DNA of 64,000 nt, taken from NCBI GenBank assembly GCA_000711775.1, contig ARYC01001903.1, positions 1 through 64,000 of the forward strand. Reading direction: 5' to 3'. The notes below the pieces were generated by a model, which worked only from the letters and a program-made list of their open reading frames with translations, was not told where the DNA came from and did not search any database. Positions 1-12,815 of this stretch are shown here, one piece after another. How positions within the stretch are numbered: the stretch's first letter is position 1; each line of letters begins with the position of its first letter. The DNA comes from Oxytricha trifallax (lineage: Eukaryota; Ciliophora; Spirotrichea; Sporadotrichida; Oxytrichidae). The position numbers and the translations under genes were made by a program.

Positions 1-185
1 CTGAGGCAGGAGCAGGCAGACAGCAAGTAAAGATTGTTACCATAACTACTTATAGGATTCACTTGGTTAAGAGGCTCTCCTAGATCCTTAAAGCCATGAC
101 CAAGAGTGATGTCAACAAGCTCTGGGCGTTCAGCGTCAAGCAGTGGTGCGCCACCATTAGACATGGGTTCGTATGAGTCAACCAT
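1..185 (-). CDS. Hypothetical protein, N-terminal part (runs off window edge)
   Basis: An open frame on the minus strand starts at an ATG (185-183) and runs to the window edge. The product begins MVDSYEPMSNGGAPLLDAER. The region is clearly richer in G+C than the DNA to its right, as expected for coding sequence here. I recognise no domain in the roughly 60 visible residues. The frame stays open for about 20 codons upstream of the chosen ATG before a TGA, so the true start could lie a little further right. Confidence 0.4.
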   Translation of the reverse strand, partial: MVDSYEPMSNGGAPLLDAERPELVDITLGHGFKDLGEPLNQVNPISSYGNNLYLLSACSCL

Positions 186-309
186 CAATGACGATGAGTA
201 GAGTCGCAGGTGTTCTGGCACCAGTTAAGACAAACATCAATAGCAGTTGAACTGTTAAATTAATTGATTAAAACTTCCCTATTATATATCACGCTTTTAA
301 GTTTAAGTT

Positions 310-552
310 TAAACTAATCAATCGCCAAACTGCTAAAACCTCTCTCACCTCCGCGCATTGCAGAGGGAAAGTCCACCAACACACCAACGATGGTCCAACT
401 ACTTGAGCTCCCAATGATGGCACCGATGGATCAAGGATAGAGCAATAGATTTTAGGATCTAGGAGATGAGAATGGGTTGCTGGTTGGCCTCAACTCAAGT
501 CTATCGATGATGGATCGACATGAAGTGACCATGCAGATCGACACCAATTGAC
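310..552 (+). other. Possible orphan coding segment
   Basis: A G+C-rich patch in AT-rich surroundings has one long plus-strand frame with UAR read as Gln, ending at TGA about 552. It includes MVQLLELPMMAPMDQG near 390. No domain is recognised. It could be an isolated gene segment, a decayed gene, or chance. The flanking 553-1309 stretch shows nothing convincing. Confidence 0.2.
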
Positions 553-1309
553 AGTGTCAAACGATCATGGTAATCATCGACTTATTGCCAAACATCGAAA
601 TCATATACTTGGTTGATCAAGAAAAAATGGGGGTTTATATTATGGTGCTGAACACAAAAATCAACAAAATTTGTAGTAATACACTATGAGTCGACACAAT
701 GGTTCCTATAATTTGGTCATAATTGAATATTTATTTTATTTCTACAATTTCCTATTTTTACGTATTTTAGCAATAATAAAAATTAAGGATCTAAGATTTT
801 GACATTAAACTACATCAAGATAAATAACAGTTACATCTAATAAGTGTCTTAAGTAAGTTAAGATATAAAAACTGGTGTACAATAATATAAGCTAAAACTC
901 TGGTTATTTGTGTAGATAATGAATGTCAAATGATTTGATGAGTCGTTCATAAATTTAAGTTTTCTCAAATATCTTTTTGGAAATTATGGTATCGATGAGT
1001 CTATGGTTAATGTTCTCCACGATCGCGATTAAAATTATGATTTTAGAATCCTCTATCGCTGTATCTATGACTTACAAACCTCTGATTTTTTTAATGTGAT
1101 TTTAAGTAAAAAAATATCATTAATTAAATTTAAACCTTTACTTTGTGTAAAGTTAATAAAACTATAAATCCATTATTTTTATTCTAGTAATTTTAAATTA
1201 ATAAAATCAAATTGCTAATAATTTAGCTTTAAAACTATCATTATTGTATGAATTGAAACTTTCAAATGATTTTTTATGTGGTCTAAAATTATGTCTATCA
1301 TTTTATTCA

Positions 1310-4136
1310 TCATTGTCTTTTGAAAAATTTCTCTGATTGTAAGTTTATATCGAATTTGGATCTCTATGAATAATAAAGTTAGGGGATAATGTCAAATTAA
1401 TTATACCTTTTATGAATGTCACGATCTATATCATCGTCAGCATAAGTTTGCTTGATGTGTCTTTTATCATATTAAAAATCTCTTCTTAGATGACTTTGAG
1501 TGTATTTATCATAGTCTCGTAAATGGGGGAGTTTGATTAATTTAAAGAAGATTATTTTATAAGTGGTATTAAATCCCTAACATCTCGATCAGAATAATCT
1601 TTGAATCTAGGTTTATCACGAAAGTGATCTCGAGTTTAAAGATTTTCATATTTTATCGCTTTATCTCTAGGAGGTTGATTAAGTTCATCTCTTAAATTAG
1701 CTTAAAATGGAGCACCTGGAAAATTTCTTGATTAATGGTAACCTTAACCATACCCTTTATAGTGCTATTGTTGTACAAATCAAAAAATTCAATTTAAAAA
1801 TATATATTTAACAAAACTTCCCTTATTTTACAATAAACTCCAGCTTAATTGCTGGGTCTGCTTTCATCTCTATCATATTAATCATCTTCTTAAAATCTTC
1901 TGGTTTAACTTATTTTCTTTGTTTATTTCGGTGCTACTTCATAATCTCTTATAAAATGATTTTCAATATTAACTTTTTCACCTAATGGTATCCCAAGTTC
2001 TTTCTCATTCCATAAATCTAAGTAACTAGTTCGATTAGGATTAGGCTTAGGTCTATTTCTCATATGTTCTTTTTTGTAAAATGACCAGTCCTTATCAGGA
2101 AACTAGTCCAGTCTTGCCTCTCTAGATATCTCATAGATTCTGTGTTCAATTACTTTATCTGATACACCGTTATATGTATTTCTCATTGGGATCCTTTCAT
2201 ACTCTCTTAAAACTAATGCTTTATTGGGAGTTAAAGACTATCTTTTAAAATCTGAATCATTCTTGCTTCCGTATAGCTCTCGGGCATTTTTTCTCATTTC
2301 TCTAAATCTCTCATTTGGTGACGCTCTCCTCTTTTAAATTACATCAAATTCATTGCTAAAATCTCTTTCTCTACTCCTTTTTTGTAGCCTAATTTCATCT
2401 CTAAAATTGATTTGATCTCTTGAAAATCGATCTTTTCGAGGTTCTGAGTCTGAATTTTCTTCATTAAATCTCTTCTCTTTTTAATCATGATGTTTTGAAG
2501 TAAATTTAGCATCAGATTCACTTCTCCTTCTACTCTAATCATGTTTATAATCTCTAGAATGATATTATTTAGAATCATAATCCTCTGCGTATAAGGACTT
2601 TCTAGATCTTGTCAGAGATTGTATCTTATCAAAATTGTCCTCAGCAAAATTATCTCTTGGCTAGTTCATTTCTCTCTCATAATTTTAAAGCTCCAGTTCT
2701 CGTTCTCTCTCGCTCATCTAGTTATGCTTCTGAATTACCTCAAATTATCTTCGGTAAATATCACTGTTATCTCTCAACACTTTAGAAGAATTGTTGGTAT
2801 CTATAATAGCTGACAGCTCTGACATAGACTTCAAACTCCTAGATTTTGAAGAAGAGAATTCGCCTATGTTGTTGTTGGGTATTTATTCATAAGGCTTTTG
2901 AACTGACCCTTTACTCTCATCTTGAGCTGGCTCTGCAAATGAATCATCAGTCTAAGGCTAGTTCTGATTCATTAATTTATCATCAACTACTTTGCAGCTA
3001 CTCTTCTATGGGCTTTGATCTGATTTACTAAATGTCTGCTGAATTTCAGAGTCATTCATAATTTCTCCATCTTCCTTGTCTTTCTTTTACTTTCTTCCCC
3101 TACTTTGCTCTTCCTCTGGAAGTGGAGAGTTTGCATCCACATCTGTGTCTTATTCGTTTTCTTCATCTTGACGTTTTTGTTGAGAATTTTAGTTTGCAAT
3201 TGGTTGCTAATAAGTTTTCTATTTAGGTTGTTAAGGAGGATTTTACTCCTACTAGCTCTATTTATTCTCTTTTTATTCGGGCTTTTATTGTTATAATTGA
3301 AATTTATGATTTTTCATTGTTAAAAAATAATATTAGCATGTTTTGTTATGAATTAATTTATACTTTATCAATATAAATGATCTGGATTTCTCTTTTCAGT
3401 TTCATTTTAACTTTAATTTCTATCATGAATTTTATTAATTTACTCTGCTCCACTTTTAAGCTACTAGTCCCTATTGATGTAATAAGTTTTGCCGAAATCA
3501 GTCCTTGGTCTCTTATTAAAAAACGCATTATTTCCTTCTTTCTGATATCCACCATGAAAATTGCTCTAAAAATTAGAATTACTATTGCCTTGTCCATTAA
3601 CGATTCTTTAGTGAGTTATGGGAGATCTCGATCTAGACCTCACAAATTACTTTTTCTTATCCATTTCATGCTTCTCTCTGAAAATCTAAAGCCAATTTTA
3701 TGATTAAAAGTTTTTTACTTACATCCAATCTAAGCTCTCTCTGATGTAAATATCTGCCACTCGCTCCTTCAAGGGCTCTCCTTGCATCCTCATGTTTATC
3801 ATATTCCACAAAGCCAAGTCCTCTATGTTGCTGCATGGCGTTTCTAGGCACTTCTAGACAATAGATCTTGCCATACTCTGAGAACAGATTGAACAAATCT
3901 TGGTTTGAGACCCTGAAGTCTATGTTATGTATAAATAGCTTCTTGAAATTGGGGGAGGAAGTTCCTGCTCTATCCGCAGCAGACCCCAGAGAAACATTTG
4001 AACTTTTTTAATTATAAGAAAAAGAAGAGGAGCTTGTCCCACCACTATTTTACTGCAAGTATTTTTGATAGGTAGTTAATCTCTAGGGAGCAGGCTGTTC
4101 AAAAGTTTTCCCTCCTATATTAGTAGTGGAATCCAT
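1310..4136 (-). CDS. RNA-binding protein with one RRM and an Arg/Ser/Asp-rich tail (2 introns, 2 IESs)
   Basis: Starts at ATG 4136 and stops at TGA 1312-1310. After a Ser/Gln-rich leader comes a single RRM: RNP2 reads KLFIHNID, RNP1 reads HRGLGFVEY, and the fold ends in RELRLD. An RS stretch (RSRSRSP) follows, then a long Gln-, Arg- and Asp-rich tail. Introns are 3722-3686 (37 bp, GTAAGT...TTTAG) and 1817-1765 (53 bp). IESs are 3306-3376 (pointer ATCAT) and 1515-1582 (pointer CGAGA); removing each restores the frame exactly. Left in place, the first IES supplies a TGA and a new ATG, so the germline copy looks like two genes. By family the product is probably a nuclear RNA-processing factor of the SR type; the tail matches nothing I recognise. 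Confidence 0.8.
1515..1582. other. IES in RRM gene, pointer CGAGA
   Basis: 68 bp between CGAGA copies on the coding strand (1587-1583 and 1519-1515). Excision changes frame and joins SDRD to YDKYTQSH. Both flanks are Asp/Arg/Tyr-rich and clearly coding. Confidence 0.8.
3306..3376. other. IES in RRM gene, pointer ATCAT
   Basis: 71 bp between two ATCAT copies on the coding strand (3381-3377 and 3310-3306). Removing the insert and one copy joins Pro-Asp-His to Lys-Phe-Gln in frame. The insert contains a TGA and has no GT-AG borders at this junction. Confidence 0.8.
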
Positions 4137-4684
4137 TTAATTAAATTTATTCTAGTCTTTTTAAGAGTCGAAAGTTTGTTACGAGAAGCTAGGTTTCATG
4201 TAAGGTTAGGTGTGCATGTGTAAAATGGTAAAATGAAATGAAATTTATCTAAATATAATGAATAGGCTTATAATTAACAATAATTTATTCAGGCGTGTAA
4301 TTTTAACCAAAAAATCATTTAATCAAATGCGACAAGAATTATACTCCATTTGATGTATATAATCTAAATAATTGATATATAAACTTAAAATATAGATTGA
4401 AATATAATTATTGAATTAAATGCTATTAAGTATACAAATTATATTTATTAAATATTTGAATATATTTTAACTAAATTCAGTTAAAAATAAATAATTCAAA
4501 TTATATTTAATTTCATATGACTTAATTATACAAAATAATATCCAAACCATCAAGATAGACTAATAGATATCAATATCTATTTTAAATATCAAATCTTTCG
4601 AACATTATATTATTATATTTGATATTTTTATAGCTAGCAACTACAACAAAACAATAATTTATAAATAATTTGAAATTATCTTAC

Positions 4685-5681
4685 CTGTTTCTATACTCTT
4701 CTGATATTATGAGTTGGTAAAATGCTTATATCAGCATGATTTATAAATGAAATCACTATTTTGTAATGTAGCGTGTTCACCTATAATTATTTAATGTAAA
4801 CATTAATTGGGTAATTTATTTCTATATAGAGTTGTTTTTTTCATTCTAATTATTCTATTTATATAGTATATAGAAATAATTTAGTTAATAATTTTTTCTA
4901 TGATATTTCATATATAATAAAAATGTAATTTTTATAGTTCTTTTGGACTCCTCTCCACACAGCCCTGATATCAGCTATGCTACTCAGATTAAAAGACTTG
5001 ATTTTCCTGTCACAACAAATGCTAGTCTTATAAATAATTATCCTGTCAGTCCTGCGATCGAAAATTATAGTCTCTACTTTTCCAGTCTCTATGAATTTAT
5101 AGCCCAAAATAAATAGAAATGCCAATACTGCCCATTATATGAAATTACTAAAGGGAAATGTGTAAGATTATCAAGCAATATCAGAGTAAATATTAAGAAA
5201 CAATACTAACTCTCGATTTTAAATGAGCTTTTATATCAAAATGAAGATAAACTAAATTTGATTAGAATTCCTAATGAGTTAATCACTACTTACTTATAGC
5301 TATGGAAAGTCAACAAATCCTCTTAAATCATATAAATACAAAAGAACCCTCCGGATAAAAATAAAGCTCCCATAATCCAGAATATCCAGGGAAATTTCCT
5401 AAATCTAAGCTTTGCTTTAGAATTTTCTTTTATGTCGAGGTCCTCAATTACTCTATCTACAGAATAAAAAGTTTAAAAGTGAAATGACATAATAGTTTTC
5501 TTAAAAAGTCAAACAGTCCTATATCCTGATAACATAAAGTTATAATGGTAAATGAATAATTGCTTTGAAACTTACGATCACATTATTTTAGCATTTCAAT
5601 TTCGTCCTCAGAGGGACGGCGTCTACGCTCGCCCTTCTTTCTGCGAGCCATAACTATAGCACCAATTCTTCCAGCAAACAT
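4685..5681 (-). CDS. CYBC1/EROS-family membrane protein (2+ introns, 1 IES)
   Basis: Starts at ATG 5681 in a basic leader (MARRKKGERRRR). Introns are 5575-5457 and 5293-5148, both GT-AG and in frame. The middle exons carry two hydrophobic segments (FPWIFWIMGALFLSGGFFC and WAVLAFLFILGY) and then a beta-rich block with IIFDRRTDRIIIYK and SIADIRAVWRG. An IES at 4763-4924 (pointer ATTAC) separates this from FINHADISILP. The two membrane helices followed by a PH-like fold with the FD..T..I..Y signature resemble CYBC1/EROS (C17orf62), an ER chaperone of NADPH-oxidase b-type cytochrome in animals. A donor site GTAAG at 4684 shows that a last exon remains to be found in the AT-rich 4140-4684 stretch. 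The family call is by eye. Confidence 0.6.
4763..4924. other. IES in CYBC1-like gene, pointer ATTAC
   Basis: 162 bp between ATTAC copies on the coding strand (4929-4925 and 4767-4763). Excision joins NYKNY to KIVISFINHAD in frame. Confidence 0.75.
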
Positions 5682-6196
5682 TTTGAATTTTAAATATTTA
5701 TTTATACTTCACTCTTTATTATAATTATTTTAATAGTATCAATTAATTCAAAATTGTATTGAATTTATTATGGAAAACTTGTTTTCATAAGATTTATACA
5801 TTAAAAGAAATTAAGTTTTAATATTATTTGCAGAAAATTTTTTAAATATTACTTAAGCGATTTTAACAAATTTCTAATAGTTTTGTTCGTGAGTATTATG
5901 AAACTATTTAATTTTCAGGAATTCAATCTAGTTTAGTTCTTTCATCATGAATTTTAAGGTCTTCTTCATACATTCCCATAAATTTTAAGATTAATAGCAA
6001 CTACAAATTTATACAAAATTATAAAATTTACACAATGACCATAGAATAAATAAGACTGAAGTATTCATGTAAATTCAATTACTCTTAACAAAATTAAGAC
6101 TTTTAGAAAGATGATACTATTGACTGAATTATATAATGGCAGATTCAATCCAATAGCTTCACTGATAATCAAATTTGTTTTGATCATCTATAAGTT

Positions 6197-9100
6197 TCAT
6201 TAATTAATTAAAAAAATCATATTGCTGTTTCTTGTTACAAGAGCTATTGTTTCTACTTCTGTATAGTTCTACTATCTCTCTTTTAATTAATTCAGCTAAA
6301 TTTCTTCATCATCCAATTCATTATGATCGATAGGGATTTTTGATTTTACAATATCGAATTATACAATTGCGCTTTCATTTTCTGAGAATAGCTGTAGAAA
6401 AAAAAAGTTAAGAATTTAATTATAATTAATTATGGTACAAAAGAAATAGGTTAATACTTACATAGGCCTCGGCTGGATCCTCTTTATCAATTATAGTAGA
6501 TACTTTAAATGTTGAAATTTAGTCTTTATAAGAGCAAGAAATCCCTAGAATCTTTTTGACTGAAATGTTTTTCAGTTTTTCTTTTTATTTCACAAGCAGT
6601 CGGCAAATGTCCTATATATCATAGTTGAGATGAGAGTTATAAGACATATAGTTGTAATTACCTTCTTAGATATTTGATAAATTATGCCATTAATCCCTGT
6701 CGAATAAGTGAAATCGTCATTGATTTTAGACCATGAAGTGAGGATATTCTCAGAGAAAAAGTTGAATTTCTTTTGCATTATTTGGTTTTAATGAATGCAT
6801 AGGATTTTTTGTGGGAAATATTTTCCTTCAGAGTTAAAGAAAATTGCATTTATAGTTGGATCCCACATGATCTGATAAACCCATTTCTATAATTAGAAAT
6901 TCATGTTAAATTAATTGATAAAATACCTTTGAAGAGAAGTACTCATAGATGGGCACAAATTAATCATTCAAATCCCATATTTTCAAGCAACCATCCATTG
7001 AACAAGTTATGAGGTAGGGCTATGGTTCAACTTATTCAAGTCTATGTGATTTTTAATTCTCATCGAATTGGAACATCCACTGGACATCAGTAATTATAAT
7101 GAGTTTATATAATGGAAAAGTGTTAAAAAGTTTAAATTGTATCTTGGAGTGAGTGTTCATAAAAATATGAGAAATATCTCCATTAAGGTCAAACACATAT
7201 AAATTAGATAGGTAATCAGTTGCAGCTATTTTATCAAACTTTCCAAAATTCATGAGCTTTGCCTTACAAAATTCTATTTTTTCTTAACTCCATTCATTAT
7301 TTTCTAAAGATTTTGGAAACTGCATAACTTCTTTCAGCTCTATTTAGAGATTTTCTTATGGATTTTAAAACTAGAGTTTTAGAGGTAATTTGTATAGCTT
7401 AATCAATCCATCTTCAACAACCAAAAGAGAACACAAATAATTATTAAAGTGCTTGTTTTATCGATCCAAGTCCTATAAAGTAATTTGTCTTTATAGAAGC
7501 TCCATATCAGTAACATTTTAACAATTAAGCTTAATCGTATAGAGTAACTAGCTTGTGTTAATTGTTTAATCTCCATTTTTGTTAATTCTTTAGTTGTAAA
7601 TCTAAATAAAATGCTGCTTATCATCTCTTGATTAATTATCAAGTTAGATATGGCAAAGTAAGTAGTTTGAAGGGCATTAAGAATAATAGACCTATTAATC
7701 TTTTACATAAGGAATCCACTAGCATTTCATTACTTTAATATGTGAAGAATTGAACTTAATTACACTTAGCTTATTGTTAATCTAACTGAAATCACTTAAA
7801 CTTTCCTTCCCATTTTGTAGTACATGATTTTCTACTCCTAATATTCCTTCAAAATTAACAACTGTTTCTTAGCTACTTTGCTTTAAATTTTACACCAATT
7901 ATTAGTGCTCATTTTAACTTAAGATTTTTTACTCTACTTTTGCATTAACAAGCTTTTCTATAAATGAGGATCTTATTTCACCACGCTACGACTACTTTAA
8001 GTAATCTTAGTTTCTTATTTAAGTTCTCATATCTTCTTGTAGCTAATTTAGCTTCTATTAGGCCTTATAAATTATATTCAAAATAAAATCAGAATAACTT
8101 GTTTAAGTTATAAATGGAGAGTCCTAAACACCTTCTCTTCCTTCATCTATTTATTCATCCTCAAATTCTGATTGCTAATCGTCATAAAATTGCAATTTTT
8201 ACTTTTAAGCAGATGCCTATCTTGAAGCAATGTGATTCTCGTCTAATGCTATTTTCTATTGCTAACTTTATTGGATTAATTTAGGATTTATGTGGCCATA
8301 ATATCGGTTCTTGTTCAAAATATTATCAAATGAATTAATATTAAAATGATAATAATCATAATTATAACTTCAACTGATTTGTTGTCCTTGATAAATCCAG
8401 AGTAAGAATACAAGAGTTCACCTTTAAAGTTTTCAGCAGGGAGGGGTTTTGGGGTTTTTGGTTTGTGATTCATGTGAAACTCATGCTTGCAAGATTTACA
8501 TATTTACGAGTGAATAGGAACATAGTCTTCACATTTTGGACATATCTTCTTGCCTCTCTTTCCCTTTTTAAGCTTTTATTAAGTAAATTTTAATAATCGT
8601 ATCAATTATAATTTGTTTTTAATAATTAATTCAAGCTACTCTCTAGATGCTTCTAACTCTAATTTTTTCTTTATGTCTTCCTTATTCATGACTCTCTTTG
8701 CTTATTTAAGAGTTTCTGCTTTCTGTTTTGATGGAATTTTATCAATAACTTATTTTTCTGAGGAATCTCGCTTCCCAATTAATATATCTCCAATAGTTAG
8801 CTTACTTTGTATCAACCCTTTTTTCTAGTCTTTCTTTGAGTCTTTTTGAATCTTAGAGTCTAGGGTTAATTTTTTAAATGAGCTTTTCTGTACTTTTACC
8901 TCTTCTAAATTATTGATTTTATCAATAGACTTTTTCAAGCCATCTTTCCCTTGCTAAAACTTTATATCTTCCTGTATATTTAAGCCTTTTTTATTTGCAT
9001 TTTTAACTTTTTCCTTTGATTTAGACTTTGACCCTGATTTCAAATCTTGTTGAGCTATTTTTGCTGATGATGAATCTCTAACAATTGTTTTTGATAATTT

Positions 9101-9313
9101 TGACAGTTTCTCTTGATTTTTCTTTTCTTCTTTTAATCCTCTCTTATTTTAAGTTTTAATTTGAATAGCTTCCTCATGAGATGAATCTTCAGATTATTCA
9201 TTTTTGATTAGTATTTTATTTTTGTGAACTTTATCAGAAGACTTTACTTAATTTTTATTTTTAGGGTCTTAAACTCCTTATTTTTAAGCAGTAATTTATG
9301 TTCTTGTTCTCAT
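6197..9313 (-). CDS. WD-repeat protein with basic N-terminus and C2C2 zinc ribbon; possibly TFIIIC-subunit-like
   Basis: Starts at ATG 9313 and stops at TGA 6199-6197. The first ~230 residues are Lys/Gln/Ser-rich. A zinc ribbon follows (ICPKCEDYVPIHSQICKSC, two CxxC pairs 13 residues apart) and then a proline-rich turn. The second half looks like a beta-propeller, with segments such as DYLSNLYVFDLNGDISHIF and SMDGCLKIWDLND. Four GT-AG introns fit: 8411-8368, 6926-6887, 6661-6612 and 6461-6392. No IES is needed. The order (charged leader, propeller with a diverged start and a clean ...DGCLKIWDLND repeat) recalls the GTF3C2/TFC6 subunit of RNA polymerase III factor TFIIIC, but this is a weak inference. 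The last ~15 residues are uncertain because a second frame also looks coding. Confidence 0.65.
8441..8470 (-). other. Telomere-like string inside coding sequence
   Basis: GGGGTTTTGGGGTTTTTGG on the plus strand is the hypotrich telomere motif. On the minus strand it encodes PKTPKPLP, between the zinc ribbon and the propeller of the WD gene, so it is coding rather than a telomere or a transposon end. Confidence 0.7.
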
Positions 9314-9455
9314 TTCTAATTAAATTAAGTGTTTATTATAAAAAGTTATAATTGAACTCAAGAATTATAATTTATTTTACCAGTTAAATTCACTTTTATA
9401 CACTGAATAATTTGTAACAAGATAGAAATTATTATGAAAAATTAATTCAGCATTT

Positions 9456-12400
9456 ATTGAGTAGAGTTTGTAATAAAATCAAGGTCCCTCCACATTTTAT
9501 GAGCCATTAAACCCCGAATAGAGAAAAAGAGAGGAAGATGTACCATGCGGTTTATAGAACATTGGAAACAGTAAGTTTAATTAAGTTGAAAATATTGGTT
9601 AAAATGAGTTATAATTTGATATTTTTCAATTTAATTAACCAAGTCTTTCTAAAATTTGTTTTATGGGGTTTCTAACAATATATATGTAGCTTGTTATTTC
9701 AATTCTCTGTTGCAGATTTACTATACAATCCCTAGTTTCGTTCAAAGTATCATGAATTTTAATGTATTTGATATTTCACTTAGAACTGCAATCAAACAAT
9801 AACCAAGATTAAATTGGATAGAATGGAGGAGTGCAAATTAAATATAGTATATATATTTGGAAGTTCAAGAAATTTAATCAAAGAAATGAAAAAGCTCTTC
9901 GCATTTATGGCTAGATCAGATAAGAAATATGCTGACCCTACTGGAGTCCTTAAATCTCTAGTAGATGACTTTGATTTAATAAAACTATATAAAGAAAGAT
10001 ATTGGAGAATTTAATTCAACATTTTTAGCCAGAATTCAAGAGGGACTTCACTCAAACGAAATTATTGCCAAATTGAAATAAGCTTAAAGTTTTGAAGAAG
10101 CTAAGGAATAGCAAAGACCTGCTGTCGATGTTTCCAATGAACAGTAAGATACTGAGATGCTAAACAGAAAATATTTTACAAATTAATGTAGAAGATCAAA
10201 GAGACTTTTGCTGAAATCATGATGAACGTGTTAGGAACTAAAATAAATAAAGTTAAGAGGCATGGGAAAACATGTATCATGACATAATTGAGGATTACAG
10301 AACATCTGAATTACATTTATTTCGTTCCTTACAAAGCTGAAAAATCAGACTGGATTGTTAAGCTGCCTTAAATCTTTTGCATGTAGTTGAACAGATTGAA
10401 GTTTGAGTAAGGAAATGCCGTGAAAATCTTAGACCCCTTAATCATCGAGAAGACTATATATGCAGATAGATTCCTTGTTTAAAATAGAGAATAGAGCGAA
10501 CAAATTAGAAAGGCCGTACAAAATCTAAGAGAAAAAATCAAACACCTTGAAAAATGCCTTATAGAGTATAAAAAATACAATGGTACTGATTATAACATCC
10601 AAAAGGTTTTAGATCTTGCTTCCTAATTTATCCATAACCAAGGTCAAACAAATGAAGCTCTAAAAATGACTGACAAATATTTTAATGTGTTGAGTCTTTT
10701 GATCCACTTGGACAAAGTTAGCCAATATAACATAAAAATGAAATTATTAGTACATTGAGACTTTTAGCTGATTAGACTGAGCAGTAAAGAATTATAATTA
10801 TAATTTACTAATTTATGATTGAATTAAAAGTTTAAATCAACAAAATGGAGGGACAGATATGCAAGTTAAATGATCAAATTCAAATTGCATATAAGGGTAT
10901 GAACAAAACTCCATATCATTTGCACTCAATTTGTATTCATGATGGTAATGCTCATAGTGGTCACTATTATGCTTTGATCTATGACAGCTAATATGTAGAT
11001 GCTATTTTTTATATAAAAATGGAGAAAATTCAATGATATTAGAGTTACTGAACTGTCAGATGAGGAAGTTTTGAAGGAAGCTAATGGCGGTAATGGATAA
11101 ATGACTGCTTACTGGCTTGTCTATGTAAATGAAGAAAAAGCTCATGAAATGCAAGTTCACGATATCTACAAGTATAAGATTTTGGAAAATAACTAAGCAG
11201 ACTAGAATCATATTTATTAAATACTTTTGTAGAAATATCGGGTATAATTTAGAAGCAAAGCAATTTTTTGGGATAATAATTATACTATCTTAGTTTTAAA
11301 AAAATAATATTTACCAATCTTTAATTCCAGGAGACATTAACATGTTAGTAATGGATGACAATTAAAAATTAAAGGATGAAATAATTGACTACCAAAATAT
11401 CTAAATCATAAAACAACTCCAAAAGCTATATGATTCAAAATACGCAGAAATGTAGTAACTTAAGGACCAGCTCTCAGCTTCACAAGGTCAAGCTGCTGGA
11501 AACCTAGCTCACATTATCAATGCCAATATTATAACTTATTTAGATAGTAAAAAAGAGGAAGGACTTTGGAAGAAAATCTTGTTGGATGTTTGTTACAGAG
11601 AAATCGATCCAAACCTTAGTCTCTTTTTCCTTGAGCATAATGATCCATTAATTAAGAAGATATAAGCCATGATCATCAATCAAAGTCCTAAGTACCCTAA
11701 GGATGGACCATATTTAGATCACGGAGAGAAAAATAAATACGAAAAGTTCTTGAAAGAATTCTAAATCCTTAAAACAGACATGAAAGTTACCAATGAAATT
11801 TTAACTAATTTGTCTGAAGGTCTTAACATCGAATCTCTTGCGATTATCAAAAGAAATTATACTCTCAAGAATGCTTAATTCTTAACTAATAACTAATATA
11901 TTAAAGTTAACAAAGATGCCTGTAGAGTAGGTTGCTTCTCTCTGGCCAGCAAAGTTATCAATAAATTAATCGATAGATCTATTTTATTTTATAGTAATTA
12001 CAGTTTGTTAATTAACAGTAAAGTTAAGCAGTAAAAAGAGAGTTAACTTATGGATTAAGAACAAAGAAATAATATTTTTTTATTTTAAAAAAATCATAAT
12101 AGCCTAATCTGTAAATTTTGCGAAAATTTATACAAATATATACAAATTCTTTTCTTCACCCTTGATATAATTAATGTTGTTTATTCTATTACTGCCGAAG
12201 AGTTCGAGAGATCTTTAATAGCAATCCATGGTTCAATCATTCTAACTGAACATAATGATCTACATAGACCTCAAATAATTGAATATCTTGAGTTGATACA
12301 GCAATATGCAGGCGCTTTCTTGGGCTAAATCGGTTGTTAGAACGACATTATCCCTTATGTTATCGAGTAGATTAAAACAAATTAACCTATTGATAGCTAA

Positions 12401-12728
12401 AGATTAGTGCATGCTCAAGGCTATAACTTCGAGCTTACACCAGGGATGTAACAGAGATTTGAAGAACTTAACAATGAAGAGGATATTGGAAAATGGCACC
12501 CCATTTTCGACGATAGAGAACCTCATATGCAATATTCAGGTAGCATGGACAAATTCAAAAGCTAGAACAAGTTAATATTATATGCTTTTTTTAAATTACA
12601 TTAAGTCGGCAATTGATATTCATTTCAATATCATGAAGAACAAGCAGGTATTTGATATTAAGCAACTGCTTAATCATGAGCAAAAGTACGGAAACGACTT
12701 GTTAGGATTTTCATAGCAATTTTAATGA
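9456..12728 (+). CDS. Scrambled USP25/28-type deubiquitinase, plus-strand segments
   Basis: Ubiquitin-specific cysteine protease. Plus-strand gene segments, in order: 9456-9792, 9864-9970, 9998-10166, 10196-10242, 10257-10310, 10332-10666, 10687-10987, 11017-11216, 11307-12572, 12603-12728. The first holds the Cys box, GLQNIGNTCYFNSLLQ, split by intron 9573-9688. Others hold LFAFMARSDKKYADPT, GEFNSTFLARI, LPQIFCMQLNRLKF and the His box HSGHYYALIYD. A long helical tail runs to TGA 12726-12728. The family is recognised from the USP25/28 layout (NREQ after the MDRY-like YADRF, and coiled coil before the His box). Between neighbouring segments up to 11017 the plus strand carries short junk and the frame breaks. 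The missing pieces lie inverted at 13545-12816 and fit through shared pointers. The last two gaps are ordinary IESs. Confidence 0.9.
11217..11313. other. IES in USP gene, pointer ATATTTA
   Basis: 97 bp between ATATTTA copies (11210-11216 and 11307-11313), same orientation. Excision joins ADQNHIY to QSLIPGDINM in frame. This is the first unscrambled junction after the scrambled zone. Confidence 0.8.
12573..12606. other. Short IES in USP gene, pointer AAGT
   Basis: 34 bp between AAGT copies (12569-12572 and 12603-12606). Excision joins FKSQNK to SAIDIHFN in frame; reading through meets TGA. Confidence 0.75.
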
Positions 12729-12815
12729 TAATTATAAAGTAAATATTTCAATTATTTTGGTTTTTCACTCTCTTTATGCTTATGAATAGTAGATTTATTT
12801 ATCGATATAATTTAA

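Noticed and set aside
9960-11030. Single-base homopolymer errors as cause of the USP frame breaks.
   Set aside because: Several breaks could be patched by adding or removing one A. But every break has a matching inverted segment at 12.8-13.5 kb with exact pointers, which also restores missing conserved residues. That explains all breaks at once.
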